From Micropterus salmoides (Eukaryota > Chordata > Actinopteri > Centrarchiformes > Centrarchidae): a stretch of 64,000 nt of DNA. Location of the stretch: positions 21,944,269 through 22,008,268 of the forward strand of contig NW_024040817.1 of NCBI RefSeq assembly GCF_014851395.1, written 5' to 3'. Below are positions 39,076 through 49,203 of this stretch, in pieces (position 1 is the first letter of the stretch; the number at the start of each line of letters is the position of its first letter). Position numbers and translations under genes: made by a program. The notes under the pieces were generated by a model, which had not been told where the DNA came from, did not search any database, and worked only from the letters and a program-made list of their open reading frames with translations.

Positions 39076-41625
39076 TGTATGTATGCATTTTTCATCTGTG
39101 TACAGTCTATGTGTGTGTGAGTGAGTGAGACAGATAGAGAGGCATAGTCTCTGATGACCTCCAGTGCATACATGCATGCATACACATGCTGTACATACAC
39201 ACATATGCACACGTTGAGCTTGCACACTGACACACTCATCTGTCTTTATTATCCTATTTACCTGGGGGTCTTTTTAATAACAGAGGTCTGAGTTCATTAA
39301 TATCAGATGTGTGAACAGCTGAGACACCCAGGCCGCCCATAGCAGGAGCTTGGAAAATTTAATGAATTTCTATTGTCTTTTCCCCTCTGTTTCAGAGTAT
39401 GATATCATCTATTGTAAATAGCACTTACTATGCAAATGTCTCAGCTGCCAAGTGTCATGAGTTTGGTCGATGGTACAAGCACTTCAGGAAGACCAAATGC
39501 TTCAAGGGTAAGAGATTTCAAATCAAGCCTGCATGTAAACATTAAGTCTTACACTATGTCCCAAATCTATACTACACACTTATTCTGCACAGTAGGCCAA
39601 TATACTACACACTGATCATAATAGTATACTGTCTTAGCAGTTAGACAAACAGGAAATTATATATGTGCAACACTGGACATAAATCAAACTGCGATTTTGA
39701 AATGTTGCTTAAACTTTACATAGAAAAAGCTAAATGTTTTTCTTTAAGGTTCTATGTGTAACTTTCAGAAAGCCCTTCTTATTCATGACTCCGGTGGCCG
39801 TTAACTGAACTGCAGTCAGCATCCTGTTGCTCGTGCGTGCATTCTGTAGGCTTGAGCAGGCATCGTCCTGCCAAAATAACACTGAATGCTGGAAAAGAAA
39901 TTACAATGATATTTAGAATAATGTAAAGTTTCTAGATTTTATTTGGACCATTGGCTCCATGATACTTACTACCAATGCCTCGAAAAAACCAACATAAGAT
40001 CCACGCTGTGCAGTCAAACCATAGCCAGCCAGACAACCCCAACTTAGCTTAGGATACAGTTAGCTAGTTGGCTGCCAATGCCTTACTAGAAAGCAGAGCT
40101 AAATTAGCCCAGCTTGGACCTAAGAGAGATTCATCGTTGGCCCACTTTGATTATGCAGTCAGATAGTATTTTGCTAGTGATAATGTTAGCAAGCTAGCAA
40201 GATAAGGTTAGGTAGCCAACTGCAATCTAACCAGTCTACCAGCAAGATCAGCTCCAGTAGTTCGAATGAATTAGCGGACAATATCCACTGAAGACAGAAT
40301 TTTGCAACTTTAGTTAGCTAGCAATTCATCCACTCCATTTCTTACCTAACATTAGCAAGGGTTGCACAATGTTGGCACTGTAGGAGAGAGGAAGAGAAGG
40401 CATTCGGGAGTACACATAAACGTCACATCCATTTGATTTTCCAGGAAAAACCGTCCCAAGCCCTTTACAAAAAATCAGTCCCCAGCCTGTTAGGCAACTG
40501 AGAAAGTTGTGGAAGGTCTTGTTTTTAAGCTATGTTACAATCCATTCACACACTGGCAATACAAAGTGATTAATACATTCTTACATATGGTACCTTTAAG
40601 ATGTAATTCTCCAAGCTGTAGGTGTCCCCCTACCACCCACAATTTATTAAAACATCTTTTTCATTTAATTTGTGTATTAAATTGTGGGACTAAAGTTTCC
40701 ACCGCCAGCACGATCAAAGATCATCCGTATTTAGCCTGCATCTGTTCTGGTTTGAGTATACATAATTTTGTATACTGTATACCACATAGTCAAAGCTAGC
40801 CGGCTTAGAATTAGTATAGAGTATGGGTTTGGGACACACTGTTAGTATTTGGTGTGTTAATAATTGTACATCTGTCTTTGCTTTCCTTTTCCTGGAACAG
40901 AGATTGACAGCTTCTCTGACCAGTCCACACATATCTCACTCACCCAGCAGCCAATCACAGGTAGCCCAACTGATCAGAGTTCCACCCTTCTTTTCTCTCG
41001 TGGAGAAGTAGCCAACATATGTGGCCATTCTCCTCTTGGCCTGCGCCCTCACGGGTTGGTAACCCAACCTCTCAGCTCCCAAATGGTCAACCAGCAGCTG
41101 GTGATGGCCCAGTTTCTCAACCAGCAGTATGCTGTTAGCCGTATGCTAGCTGGCCAGGGTCTCTCACCGTCCCCACAGCAGTATCTCAACCATCCGCCTG
41201 TAGGGAGGGCACCTGGAAAGGTCTTCTCAAAAGCCCCTGATTCACAAGCCCCGCAGCAGGCACACTGTGGCCCAGGCGTAAGTCCTGTAGCCGGGCCACA
41301 AAACCAGATATCCGCTGGGTCTTCTGTTGGGCCCACAGATGTGCCAAGTGACATCTACCATGGTGTGAGGGAGGAACTGAAGAGAGCAGGCATCTCCCAA
41401 GCCGTCTTTGCCCGGGTGGCCTTTAACAGAACCCAGGTATGGAACACATACATCACAGTGACTTTGATCTGAATGAAAGGATGTTAAAAGAGGTTGCAAC
41501 TGTTTTCTGGAGATTATCTTTTGGAAGCGTTTTCTGGTGTTGTGGTTGTAGGTAAGTGTGTTCTGTGAATATGTGTGTTTGATGGTTGGCACATTGGCAT
41601 GGCCTTTGCCGCAGTGCCCCCTCCC

Positions 41626-41678
<53 letters not shown>

Positions 41679-44600
41679 TGTGTGTGTGTCTGTGTGTGTT
41701 TGTGCCAGCTCTCTGCAGCACAAAGCTGGTGCCAGCACTGAAGCAGCTGCTAGGCCAACTAATCGCAACCCCTTAGAGAAATGCTGTCTCCCTCTCTACC
41801 TCTTCCTGTATTTTACTGTCCCTCCATATTGCCACCTTTCATGCCCTTCTATTTGTTTAATCTCTACCTCTGATCATCAATCCATGTTTTTTTTTCATCA
41901 TTGCCTTTTTCCTTCCTTTGGTTTCCCTCATTTTGTATCCATATCTCCCTCCGCCATCGCCTCTAACACTAAAATGCCACGTTATCTGTGTCCATCATTT
42001 TACATTCACTACCACACCCACAGAAATGGGGCTCAGAGGACAGGCTAAGCCCATTGTTATTATTATTATTACCATCATTATCATTTTCATCACAATAAGC
42101 AGGGCTAGTTATTATCCACCCCCATGTTTCCCTGTTGCCAATTCCAAGGTGCTTCAGTGCCAGCCATACAAGTTGGGCTTGATGCCAAGATGCCATATAG
42201 AAGTGAGGGGAGCATTTGTCATTTGACGATTCATGTAAAGCCTCCATCTATTTGGAAGGAGAGGTTTGCTGGGTGGATCCAAAGATGATCCATGATTTGA
42301 ATAAGTAGGCAGTTTCCTCTCTCTCTCCATTTCACTGCCAGCGTGAAATCTGATTTCTTTTCAGGAAGAAAACCCTACAATCTGCATGTGATGTTTGAAG
42401 GCTTTCCTGCAGACACAGATACACCCAGAATAATGCTAGCTCTACATGCAAGTAGTGTGCTTAGCACTGACTGGGAACCGTCTGTGTACCAGCTATTGCT
42501 GTGAAACATTAAACCACAGGAACTTGACAAGGTGCCCCTTTGAATGAGATCCAGAGTGGGATGTGAGGAGCTTTTGAAAAATTCATTTAGGCATTTGAGA
42601 AACTTTATATTTGGCATCTTTATGTAAAGAAATAACTAATACTTAATCATTATGTGTGCATATATATTGATTTAACATATAAACATGTAGAAAGAAATCA
42701 GTTTCATCAGTGATTTTGCCTTCAAATTGTACTCCCAATGTGTGTCATCCTTCCAAATCATCCAAAGATCAATACCACCCTCATGTAATTTGTAAAAACT
42801 GAAGTGTAAAAACATCAAACTGTAGTTTCTCCCTGTTTCCAGCGTGCATGCTAAGTTAAGCTAACACCTACTGGCTGTTGCTTTATATTTAACAGACAAA
42901 TATAAGTGTGGTATTGGTCTTCTCATCTAACTGTCACCAAGAAAGCACATTAAAGCTTTTCCCAAAATGTTGAAATATTCCTTTCAAGATATTTCAATTG
43001 AAATTAAAGATGATTAGAAGCTCAAAGGAATAAACTATAGCCTTATGATAACTTTGAACACCATTTTCACATCATTTTCTTAAAATAGTAACCTAACACT
43101 AATATACACCAATATATCTGAATGAATTTGACATTGTTTGCATGTATTATTGTTTATGGCTTGCTTATATTAATTATTGCTGGTATTGTTTGTGTTTGTG
43201 CCTTTACCAGGGTCTGCTTTCAGAGATTCTGCGGAAGGAGGAGGACCCTAAACACGCCTCCCAGTCTCTACTGGTAAACCTGCGGGCCATGTACAGCTTC
43301 CTGCAGCTCCCCGAAGCTGAGAGGGAGCGTATCTACCAGGAGGAGAAAGACAGAAGCCTGACAGGATTCACCCCCAGCTGCAATAACACACCGCCAAGAC
43401 CCACGCAGGTCAGCCAGCAGACAGACAGAGAGAGAGAGAGAGATGAAATCAAACATCGGTGTCACAAAGCTGCTGTGAAATGTTTTAATTAATGCAGTAA
43501 TAATAAAAGCATGCATAAAAGATTAAATGTAAGAGGAAACAATTTTCTGCCGTAACACTCTCCTCATGAAAAAGCACTGAAATACGGAAGTGGGAATATT
43601 GTTACTTAGCTGCATTATTGCTCAAGAATAATTGAAATCACTATTGTATTACTCAGCAAAAGTAAAATGTAGCAGATTTAATGCTCTGCTATAAAAGACA
43701 CATTTTCACATATATTGGATGAATATAAAATGAAAGTCTAGAGAGCAGAGATTGAACTAGATTAATTTAACAAATGCATTTGATAAGTAAAGGACATAAA
43801 CAACAACAAAATATCATACAAACAAGTGACGTTGTGAAGCTTACTAACCGCCTTTCCTGACAGCACCATGAGGTTGACATGGTGACATTTTTTTCTCCAC
43901 TTCTGTCTTTAATGTTTTCAATACCGCAGTGCAGGAAAATATATATATATAAACTGTTTCTCATTTTTCCTTTCTAATATGGCCAGCTCCCTGTGCACTA
44001 CACTGCTGACTCCATCTGTTGGCATGAAGAGAGTTCAAACTGCTACATCCTCTGATATACATGAAGTTGCAAGCTGATTCTCCTGCCAGGAAGCAGTGTC
44101 ACCCCCCTTTTGTATAGGCAGCACTAAGGCTGAAAAAAGGACATGATCTTTCACCAGCTTCACATTTCCACATACTTAAAAGTATGTCTGATGTTGCGCC
44201 TGGCCAAGCCTGGGTTGTCTTTGCATTCGCATAAACACCTTTGTGTGTGTGTGTGTTTTTGTCGTGTTGTCTATCTCATTTTAGGCAAGGTTGTCCCCAG
44301 TTATAGGAGACAGAGGGTTGAGGACAGACAGTTGTGTTCTCAATGTCAGCGCTTCTATCTACGAGGAGATTCAGCACGAGATGAAGAGAGCCAAGGTGTC
44401 TCAGGCTCTTTTTGCAAAGGTGGCCGCCTCCAAGAGTCAGGTGCTTACTTGCTTGCTGGTGTGAATCTGATGAAGATGTCCAATTTAGAAACACATACAT
44501 ATTGTACCCAATCATTTCTATTGCTTGACTGTTCAAATTTAGCTTTTCTTATGAATCCATCTCCCCAGTTAAAGCAGGGATGGCTAGTGTGTGTGGAGGA

Positions 44601-45185
44601 AAGCCCAGATAATCAACCAGCAGCTGTACTCTGCAGAGGACTATCATCAGTGCATCAGACTGCTATTGTGTCCTAAATTATCGCTTTAATAGTCACCACA
44701 CAAAAATAGGCGCACACACATACACACCACTTGTTTTTGCACATAGACATACTGTACAAGCACAGACACGTACACGCAATCCCACAAACACACACAAGCA
44801 AACAAATGCACTAATACACACATACGCACACAGGCATGATTTGAGTGTTTATTGTTCTCATTTTTATGGCAGCCCCATAAGCTTGTTATTGCCTTTGTTT
44901 TGAGGATAATTTCCCTTCATGGAATGGGGGGATTTTAGCTGTCTCATTTTCTCTTGCTCTCGTGCATGTCTCCAATTTTCACTTTTCTGTCTTCCTTTCT
45001 TTTCTTCTTTCTCTCTTCCTTTCTCTTTCCCTTCTCTCTGCTCATCATGAAGATGTTTGGAGGTCATTCAGTGGTCATGCCAGTACAGACAGGTGGTCCA
45101 AAACCCCTGAGGTTCTTATTCTATCTATTCGCTGGCCTCCCTTTTTACTTTACTTTCTCTATGTTCTTATTACCTCTCTCTCTCC

Positions 45186-45223
<38 letters not shown>

Positions 45224-48200
45224 GTATTACCCGGCTGTTTGGCAGGCAGAACCAGGCTGGATCTCTCTGTTCTATCTGCACTCTGCATCTGGATGGCATT
45301 GTGTGCTAGACTTGGGCTACAGCCAGGTGTACGTGTGTGACTCTCTCTGTTTGTGTGTGTGTACCTATCAGCCTGCTTGCAAATGTAATCATGCTCCAGT
45401 TCATGAATCTGTAACTAGCTTGGCTTTACGTTCGTCAATCTGCCACTCACAAGTTTCTTCCCTCCTGATGCAGAAAACCAAATCCACCTAAGAGGATCTC
45501 ACCATCATCTTTCAACTTGCCTTTATTTTTTATGCTTGAGCAAATATATTATATAATATAATATATTAGAGCAAACAGGAAATAGACAAGGCGCTTTACA
45601 ACATGAACCCATGTTGAATAAATGTGAAAAGTAAATTATTGTGAATTTGCACTTTATACACCAAGGGAAAGCTGAACTCACCTTTGCAGTTACTACCACT
45701 TATATCTTATTAAATTCTAATTAGTCACAAAATTATTAGGAGAGTGGATGTAAAATAAATATGTTTAACAATGAGTGACTGACTTTGAGAAACTGACTTT
45801 GTCAAAAATATTGTAACCTCTTTTTTACATTTTCCTTTTTTTCTACTGACTTAGTACCAGACAAACAACTAAATGCTTTTTGTTTGAGCATGCAGTGCTT
45901 TGAGGTATGTCGCATGGTGAGGTTAGCTTAGCTTAGCTTAAGAAGTAAATGTGGATGCCCGGGTCTATCCATGAAATGAGATGAAATCAAACTTTCAAAC
46001 CATTTCCTGTTTACATGCTCCAACTGCCAAAAAGGTTAGATCAGTAATATGTGTACTTAAATATGTGTCACAGAAATTAGACTGATGCATGAAAAGCTGA
46101 GCCTTTGTTGGGTAACGTGTATTTCTCTGAATGGTGTTAGTTTTCAAAGACATCCAGAAGTTAAACCAAGCCACTTTTAGCTTAGCGCTCAACATGACAT
46201 CATTCATCCTTTTTGACTCTTAAGAAAGCAAAAAGACCTAAGATATTGATACTCTGAGGTATATGAAGATGAGCTTGTTGATGTAGAAATATTCACTATA
46301 CTTAATGAACTAATTAACTGAATTATTGACTTAATTAGCATGGCTAATGAATATGTTTATTATATCGTGGCAATTATGGCAGGACATTAGGCTTTCTTTT
46401 GTTGTGGGATATTTCTCTTCTTGCTTTCTCTTGCTCTACAGAGTTGTCGGCTCAGGTCAGTCAGATAGAGCTGCACCACAGGAGCTTCCTGGGTGTCAGG
46501 GTCATGTTTAAGGACACCTCAGAAGTACTAATGTGTGCTGACACAGTGTCTTGACCACTGGGTGAAGAAAAGGCCATTTAATGACCACAGAGCACCTTGG
46601 TGTGCTCAGTCCTACACAATGTGTTAGTTGGTCAGCCCCTTGTATGTTCTCGTCCTGCAAATCCATTAATACACATTTATATTGGCTGCTTACAACTGCA
46701 TCATACTGTGTTAAATACATTTTTAAATGTTTATGTACTGTTTATACATGATGAATAGGGTAAGTAAAGATTTACCGTTCCTCGTGTAGGGCTGGCTGTG
46801 TGAGCTGCTGCGTTGGAAGGAGGATCCCAACCCAGAGAACCGGACCCTGTGGGAGAACTTGTGCATGATCCGCCGGTTCCTCAGCCTGTCCCAGACTGAA
46901 CGAGACGCTATCTACGAACAGGAAAGCAACAACACAACGGCACAGCAGCACTGCACTGACAGGCTTATGCTGCTCAGCAATGACAATGCACTGGTGAGAC
47001 TGCAAAAACACAATACATATCATTCCACACACGCTGTTCTGAACACTCTGTCTTTGTTAGATCTTGCTTTAGAAAAAAAATCCACAGAGAGTTTTTTTTT
47101 TCATGTTATGTTTACCAGCTATATAAATAGCAGTTTGGAATAAATTAAAAGGAGCAGCAAAGGCTAGCTGATAAATAACTGGAACCTTCCAATAAACATT
47201 TTTTTATTTTCAGTACTTTCTTTTTTCTAAAGCACTTTAAAATATAAAACATACAAGAAAAGTGCTATATAAAAATTTTAAATGTTACCAGAAATTTGAA
47301 AGAAAACACATCAGGTTAGATGTCAATTGAGCTGCAGTGTGTGCAATAGGGTGTGAAAAGCAGCACAACAGTGACAGTGTAATGTCAAAAATGTCAGGAG
47401 CAACGAGGCTGATTACTTGTTTTTCATTCCCTTCCATAGCTTGGGCATGGATTTATGGCTTGATTATAACACAGACTCACAGTTGACGTCACAAAATCTG
47501 TCCCTATGTTTGTGAAAGCACAGTATGTTGTGTGCAATACCATTGCATTAAAAACGAGACAAGACGTCACATGTACTGGTTTAGATCCTGACTACTTCTG
47601 TGGACATGAACCCTGGATGGCTACATTGCAGACCATCTCATGTGTGAAACCTCAGCGGTTCACACAGTTTATACTCCCTTTCATTTCTTACCAGAGCAGA
47701 GCAGCATGTCCTGTGCCTTCATTGCACCTTCGACCCAGCCATGATATGTCTGAAATGTGGTAATCAGTCTGTGTATGTTCTGCAAATAAATCATTCAAAC
47801 TGAGGTCAAAAAAAGGACAGAACTTCCACCAATTTCTATATTGAGATTATTTAAAACTCCCACGAGAAACAACACCACAATTGAGAAGCAAAACATAGAG
47901 AATCTATGAGATAAGGTTGTTTAGTCTCTGTCATGATATGACAGCAATTCTTCTATCAGTGATTCAGTGTTTGTAACTTCTCTTTAACATACAGTCTAAA
48001 ATGAATAGAGCGCATTTCATTAAGCAGTGAAGTCAATTATTATATATCCATTACTTGTACATTTTAAATAGGATCTGATAATGGTCCGTAAAAATGAATA
48101 TGCAAATAAAAAAGACCTGTCACTTCAAATCATGCAAATACATTTCTGTCTAGGCTGCCTTCACATCATCTACCATTAACATTAAACACGGTAATATCCA

Positions 48201-49203
48201 CATCGACAATAAATTAGTTGGTGTTGATAATATAAAATCTTAAAGACGGGCTTTTGACTGTAATTGCTTCTACTTTCTCTATGTCTCTTGTCAGTACCAA
48301 CGAAACTCTCCACTGCCACAGCAACACCATCTTCAACCCCATCAACCCCTCCAGCCCGAGGCAGGACCTCACCTGTCTCCACGGCAACCATGTGCCGCAT
48401 CACCAGCCGAGTCCGAGGCTGGGGGTAACTGGGGGCACTTGAGAGTACGTTTGCAGGGCAGGTGCAGTAGTAATGGTGAGAGGGGGGACAGTAAGGACTG
48501 GGTTGAGGGGGGACAAAGAGAGAGGAGTAGTCTGGCAGGGGACTGGGGTGGTACTGGTAAGGTGAGGGACAAGGGCGCAGAAAGCAAGGGGCAAGTGATG
48601 GATGGAAATGTGGGTGAGGAAGGAAGTAATGAGATCACTGGAGACAGCAAAGAGGGCAGGGTTAAGGAGAAGCTCACTATGAAGTGGCCCAGTGATCAGG
48701 ACCAAGGTACTGCTGGGGTTTGTTCAGAGACAGATAATGAGGTCCAAGGTGGAGATGAGGTCCAAGGTGGAGATGAGCTCCAAGGTGGGGGGTTAAGAGT
48801 GTCCCATGAAGCCCTGGGAATCCTGCAGAGCTTCATCCAGGACGTGGGCCTCAACCCAGATGAGGAGGCGGTCCACACCCTGTCGGCTCAGCTGGGCCTT
48901 CCCAAACACACCATCCGAAGATTCTTCAACAGCCAGGACCACAACAAGCATCAGCACAGCAGCCAGAGTCCAAAACCCAGTCGAGACAGCCAGTACAGCT
49001 GTGCAGAACCAAACCTCTCCCAGACAGACGTAACTGCAGAGGAGCAGGAGGAAGGAGGTGATGGGGAGACTGAAACAAAACAAACGGAGGTAGAGAAGCA
49101 AACAGGGAGAAATGAAGTGAGCAAGATAAATGTTTTGAAAGAATCAGATGTTGGCACTCAAACCTTTCCCCCTATGAAGGAGGAGCAGGAGAGCCACATC
49201 TAA
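35615..49203 (+). CDS. satb1: satb1: chromatin organiser / transcription factor, complete coding region
   Basis: Nuclear protein that tetramerises through its ULD and binds AT-rich matrix-attachment DNA through CUT domains, looping chromatin and recruiting corepressors. Ten coding exons join in phase (2760 nt, 919 aa; human about 763). Order: basic ARLEQNG segment about 32-40; ULD about 76-177 (PVFCVVEH, GYSHSSAAQAKG, GKWNPVPLS); CUTL about 180-250 (ECPLSQSMISSIVNSTYYA); CUT1 about 399-485; CUT2 about 517-600; homeodomain about 784-843. K138 aligns with the lysine acetylated in human SATB1 (K136). Oddities: an extra segment of about 115 aa before the homeodomain, loss of key homeodomain residues, and no long polyglutamine tract. 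SATB1 rather than SATB2 by GLIQVGKWNPVPLS and by synteny. Teleosts carry two satb1 copies, and I cannot say which this is. Confidence 0.95.
36321..36497 (+). CDS. satb1: satb1 coding exon 2 (ULD, first half)
   Basis: Acceptor ATCACCTCAG, donor AAAG|GTACAA. It encodes GSLLPVFCVVEHRESPLERE, the EEHAEFVLVKRDLLFNQLIE block and MALLTLGYSHSSAAQAKG, the start of the ubiquitin-like oligomerisation domain. Phase 1 in, phase 1 out. Confidence 0.97.
36498..36568 (+). other. satb1 intron 2 (71 bp)
   Basis: A very short intron between ULD exons with GTACAA donor and TTCAG acceptor. Nothing else is seen in it. Confidence 0.9.
36569..36695 (+). CDS. satb1: satb1 coding exon 3 (ULD, second half)
   Basis: Acceptor TGTATGTTCAG, donor CTCAG|GTAGGG, phase 2 out. 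It encodes LIQVGKWNPVPLSCVTDAPD followed by ATVADMLQDVHHVITLKIQL. The PVPLS segment and the lysine of GKWNP are conserved with human SATB1. Confidence 0.97.
36966..37004 (+). repeat. perfect 18-bp inverted repeat, 3-nt loop
   Basis: Arms ACTATTTTAATGCCATTA (36966-36983) and TAATGGCATTAAAATAGT (36987-37004) are exact reverse complements around ATC. Confidence 0.9.
37264..37414 (+). mobile_element. 151-bp MITE with perfect 17-bp terminal inverted repeats
   Basis: Left end GACATTTTGACTTGTCA (37264-37280), right end TGACAAGTCAAAATGTC (37398-37414), exact reverse complements. Interior ACACAGGTGTGACTAATAAC and AATGGAAGCAGCTTAATGG is text I recognise as dispersed in percomorph genomes. No clear target-site duplication. 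Confidence 0.75.
37924..38047 (+). CDS. satb1: satb1 coding exon 4 (ULD to CUTL)
   Basis: Acceptor TTTGTCTAG, donor CCCAG|GTACAA, followed 9 nt later by a (CA)n run. It encodes SCPKLEDLPAEQWSHSTVRN, the ALKELLKDMNQSTLAKE block and CPLSQ. Phase 0 out. Confidence 0.97.
38048..39395 (+). other. satb1 intron 4
   Basis: Begins next to a (CA)n run (38057-38079), then (GT)n at 38347-38382 and 39044-39073. The blocks 38620-38760 and 39260-39350 are lower in simple repeats and contain TTTAATTAAGC, ATTAATGATG, TGAATATTCATAATTA and CATTAATATC; they look like candidate conserved noncoding elements, but I cannot align them. Confidence 0.5.
39044..39073 (+). repeat. (GT)n microsatellite, satb1 intron 4
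   Basis: About 15 GT units; a second shorter GT run with TATGCAT lies just after. Confidence 0.95.
39396..39507 (+). CDS. satb1: satb1 coding exon 5 (CUT-like domain)
   Basis: Acceptor CTCTGTTTCAG, donor CAAGG|GTAAGA. It encodes SMISSIVNSTYYANVSAAKC then HEFGRWYKHFRKTKCFK. This is the CUTL helix bundle, nearly identical to human SATB1. Phase 1 out. Confidence 0.96.
39552..40841 (+). mobile_element. terminal-inverted-repeat element with TTA duplication, in satb1 intron 5
   Basis: Left end CACTATGTCCCAAATCTATA (39552) pairs with the reverse complement of the right end, CAGTGTGTCCCAAACCCATA (40841). TTA flanks both ends (39549-39551, 40842-40844), a 3-bp target duplication of the PIF/Harbinger kind. 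The interior includes the percomorph repeat at 39745-40690. Occupies almost the whole intron. Confidence 0.6.
39745..40690 (+). repeat. percomorph repeat inside the 39552-40841 element
   Basis: CTATGTGTAACTTTCAGAAA, CCGGTGGCCGTTAACTGAACTG, GCAGTCAGCATCC, CTCGTGCGTGCATTCTGTAG, ATTTGGACCATTGGCTCCAT and AAGATCCACGCTG appear in the order of a frequent percomorph repeat. Edges approximate. Confidence 0.65.
40901..41436 (+). CDS. satb1: satb1 coding exon 6 (linker and CUT1 start)
   Basis: Acceptor TTTCCTGGAACAG, donor ACCCAG|GTATGG. It starts with EIDSFSDQS, aligning with the human caspase-6 region. It then encodes a variable linker, the conserved MVNQQLVMAQFLNQQYAVSR and QQYLNHPPV motifs, and DIYHGVREELKRAGISQAVF, the start of CUT1. 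Phase 0 out. Frames on the opposite strand are shadows. Confidence 0.96.
41437..43210 (+). other. satb1 intron 6
   Basis: Contains (GT)n at 41628-41703 and, at about 42720-43020, a copy of a percomorph repeat (AGCTAACACCTACTGGCTG, GGTATTGGTCTTCTCATCT, AACTGTCACCAAGAAAGC, CCCAAAATGTTGAAATATTC). The rest is unremarkable. Confidence 0.6.
41628..41703 (+). repeat. (GT)n microsatellite, satb1 intron 6
   Basis: About 76 nt of GT with two or three interruptions (TCTG, TTTG). Confidence 0.95.
43211..43408 (+). CDS. satb1: satb1 coding exon 7 (CUT1 end)
   Basis: Acceptor GTGCCTTTACCAG, donor ACGCAG|GTCAGC. It encodes GLLSEILRKEEDPKHASQSL then LVNLRAMYSFLQLPEAERER and IYQEEKDRSL, the DNA-binding half of CUT1, followed by a Pro- and Ser-rich tail. 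Phase 0 to phase 0. Confidence 0.97.
43409..44284 (+). other. satb1 intron 7
   Basis: AT-rich, with a short (GA)n next to the donor (43425-43440). Nothing else recognised. Confidence 0.7.
44285..44440 (+). CDS. satb1: satb1 coding exon 8 (CUT2 start)
   Basis: Acceptor TCTCATTTTAG, donor AGTCAG|GTGCTT (weak at +4 to +6). The frame ARLSPVIGDRGLRTDS...SASIYEEIQHEMKRAKVSQA and LFAKVAASKSQ begins CUT2 and matches human SATB1 closely. 156 nt, phase 0 to phase 0. The exon is easy to miss because a longer overlapping open frame is the wrong one. Confidence 0.96.
44441..46789 (+). other. satb1 intron 8
   Basis: Contains an interrupted (CT)n at 45173-45223 and an AT repeat near 45550. The 46290-46400 block (AACTAATTAACTGAATTATT, GACTTAATTAGCATGGCTAA) has several homeodomain-type TAATTA/TTAATTA sites. 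No exon signs. Confidence 0.55.
46790..46993 (+). CDS. satb1: satb1 coding exon 9 (CUT2 end)
   Basis: Acceptor TTCCTCGTGTAG, donor GCACTG|GTGAGA. It encodes GWLCELLRWKEDPNPENRTL, then WENLCMIRRFLSLSQTERDA and IYEQES. The tail NNTTAQQHC... replaces the HHHGDRPP stretch of human SATB1. 204 nt, phase 0 to phase 0. Confidence 0.96.
46994..48294 (+). other. satb1 intron 9
   Basis: AT-rich intron of 1.3 kb; no recognised repeat or exon. 47400-47480 is a less AT-rich patch (ACGAGGCTGATTACTTG) without clear identity. Confidence 0.6.
48295..49203 (+). CDS. satb1: satb1 coding exon 10 (long linker, divergent homeodomain, stop)
   Basis: Acceptor CTATGTCTCTTGTCAG, stop TAA at 49201-49203; 302 residues. 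It starts YQRNSPLPQQHHLQPHQPL, keeps the SATB1-like PRQPCAASPAES motif, then has about 115 Gly-, Glu-, Ser- and Lys-rich residues not present in mammals, three EVQGGD-type repeats, and the homeodomain (EALGILQSFIQDVG, TLSAQLGLPKHTIRRFF). The recognition helix reads FFNSQDH where human has FFQNQRY. The C terminus is acidic and Gln-rich. A 303-nt stretch at 48425-48727 could be a retained intron. Confidence 0.93.
   Translation, partial: YQRNSPLPQQHHLQPHQPLQPEAGPHLSPRQPCAASPAESEAGGNWGHLRVRLQGRCSSNGERGDSKDWVEGGQRERSSLAGDWGGTGKVRDKGAESKGQVMDGNVGEEGSNEITGDSKEGRVKEKLTMKWPSDQDQGTAGVCSETDNEVQGGDEVQGGDELQGGGLRVSHEALGILQSFIQDVGLNPDEEAVHTLSAQLGLPKHTIRRFFNSQDHNKHQHSSQSPKPSRDSQYSCAEPNLSQTDVTAEEQEEGGDGETETKQTEVEKQTGRNEVSKINVLKESDVGTQTFPPMKEEQESHI

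Noticed and set aside
41049..41721. Minus-strand frames opposite satb1 exon 6 and through a (GT)n repeat
   Set aside because: Shadow of the CUT1 exon plus His/Thr-rich translation of a microsatellite.
44143..44676. 177-codon plus-strand frame covering satb1 exon 8
   Set aside because: It is in the wrong frame; the CUT2 peptide is encoded one frame over, between 44285 and 44440.
48369..48705. Antisense open frames of about 100 codons opposite satb1 exon 10
   Set aside because: The plus-strand frame is the satb1 coding sequence with homology and matching splice phases; the antisense frames are shadows of its GA-rich codons.
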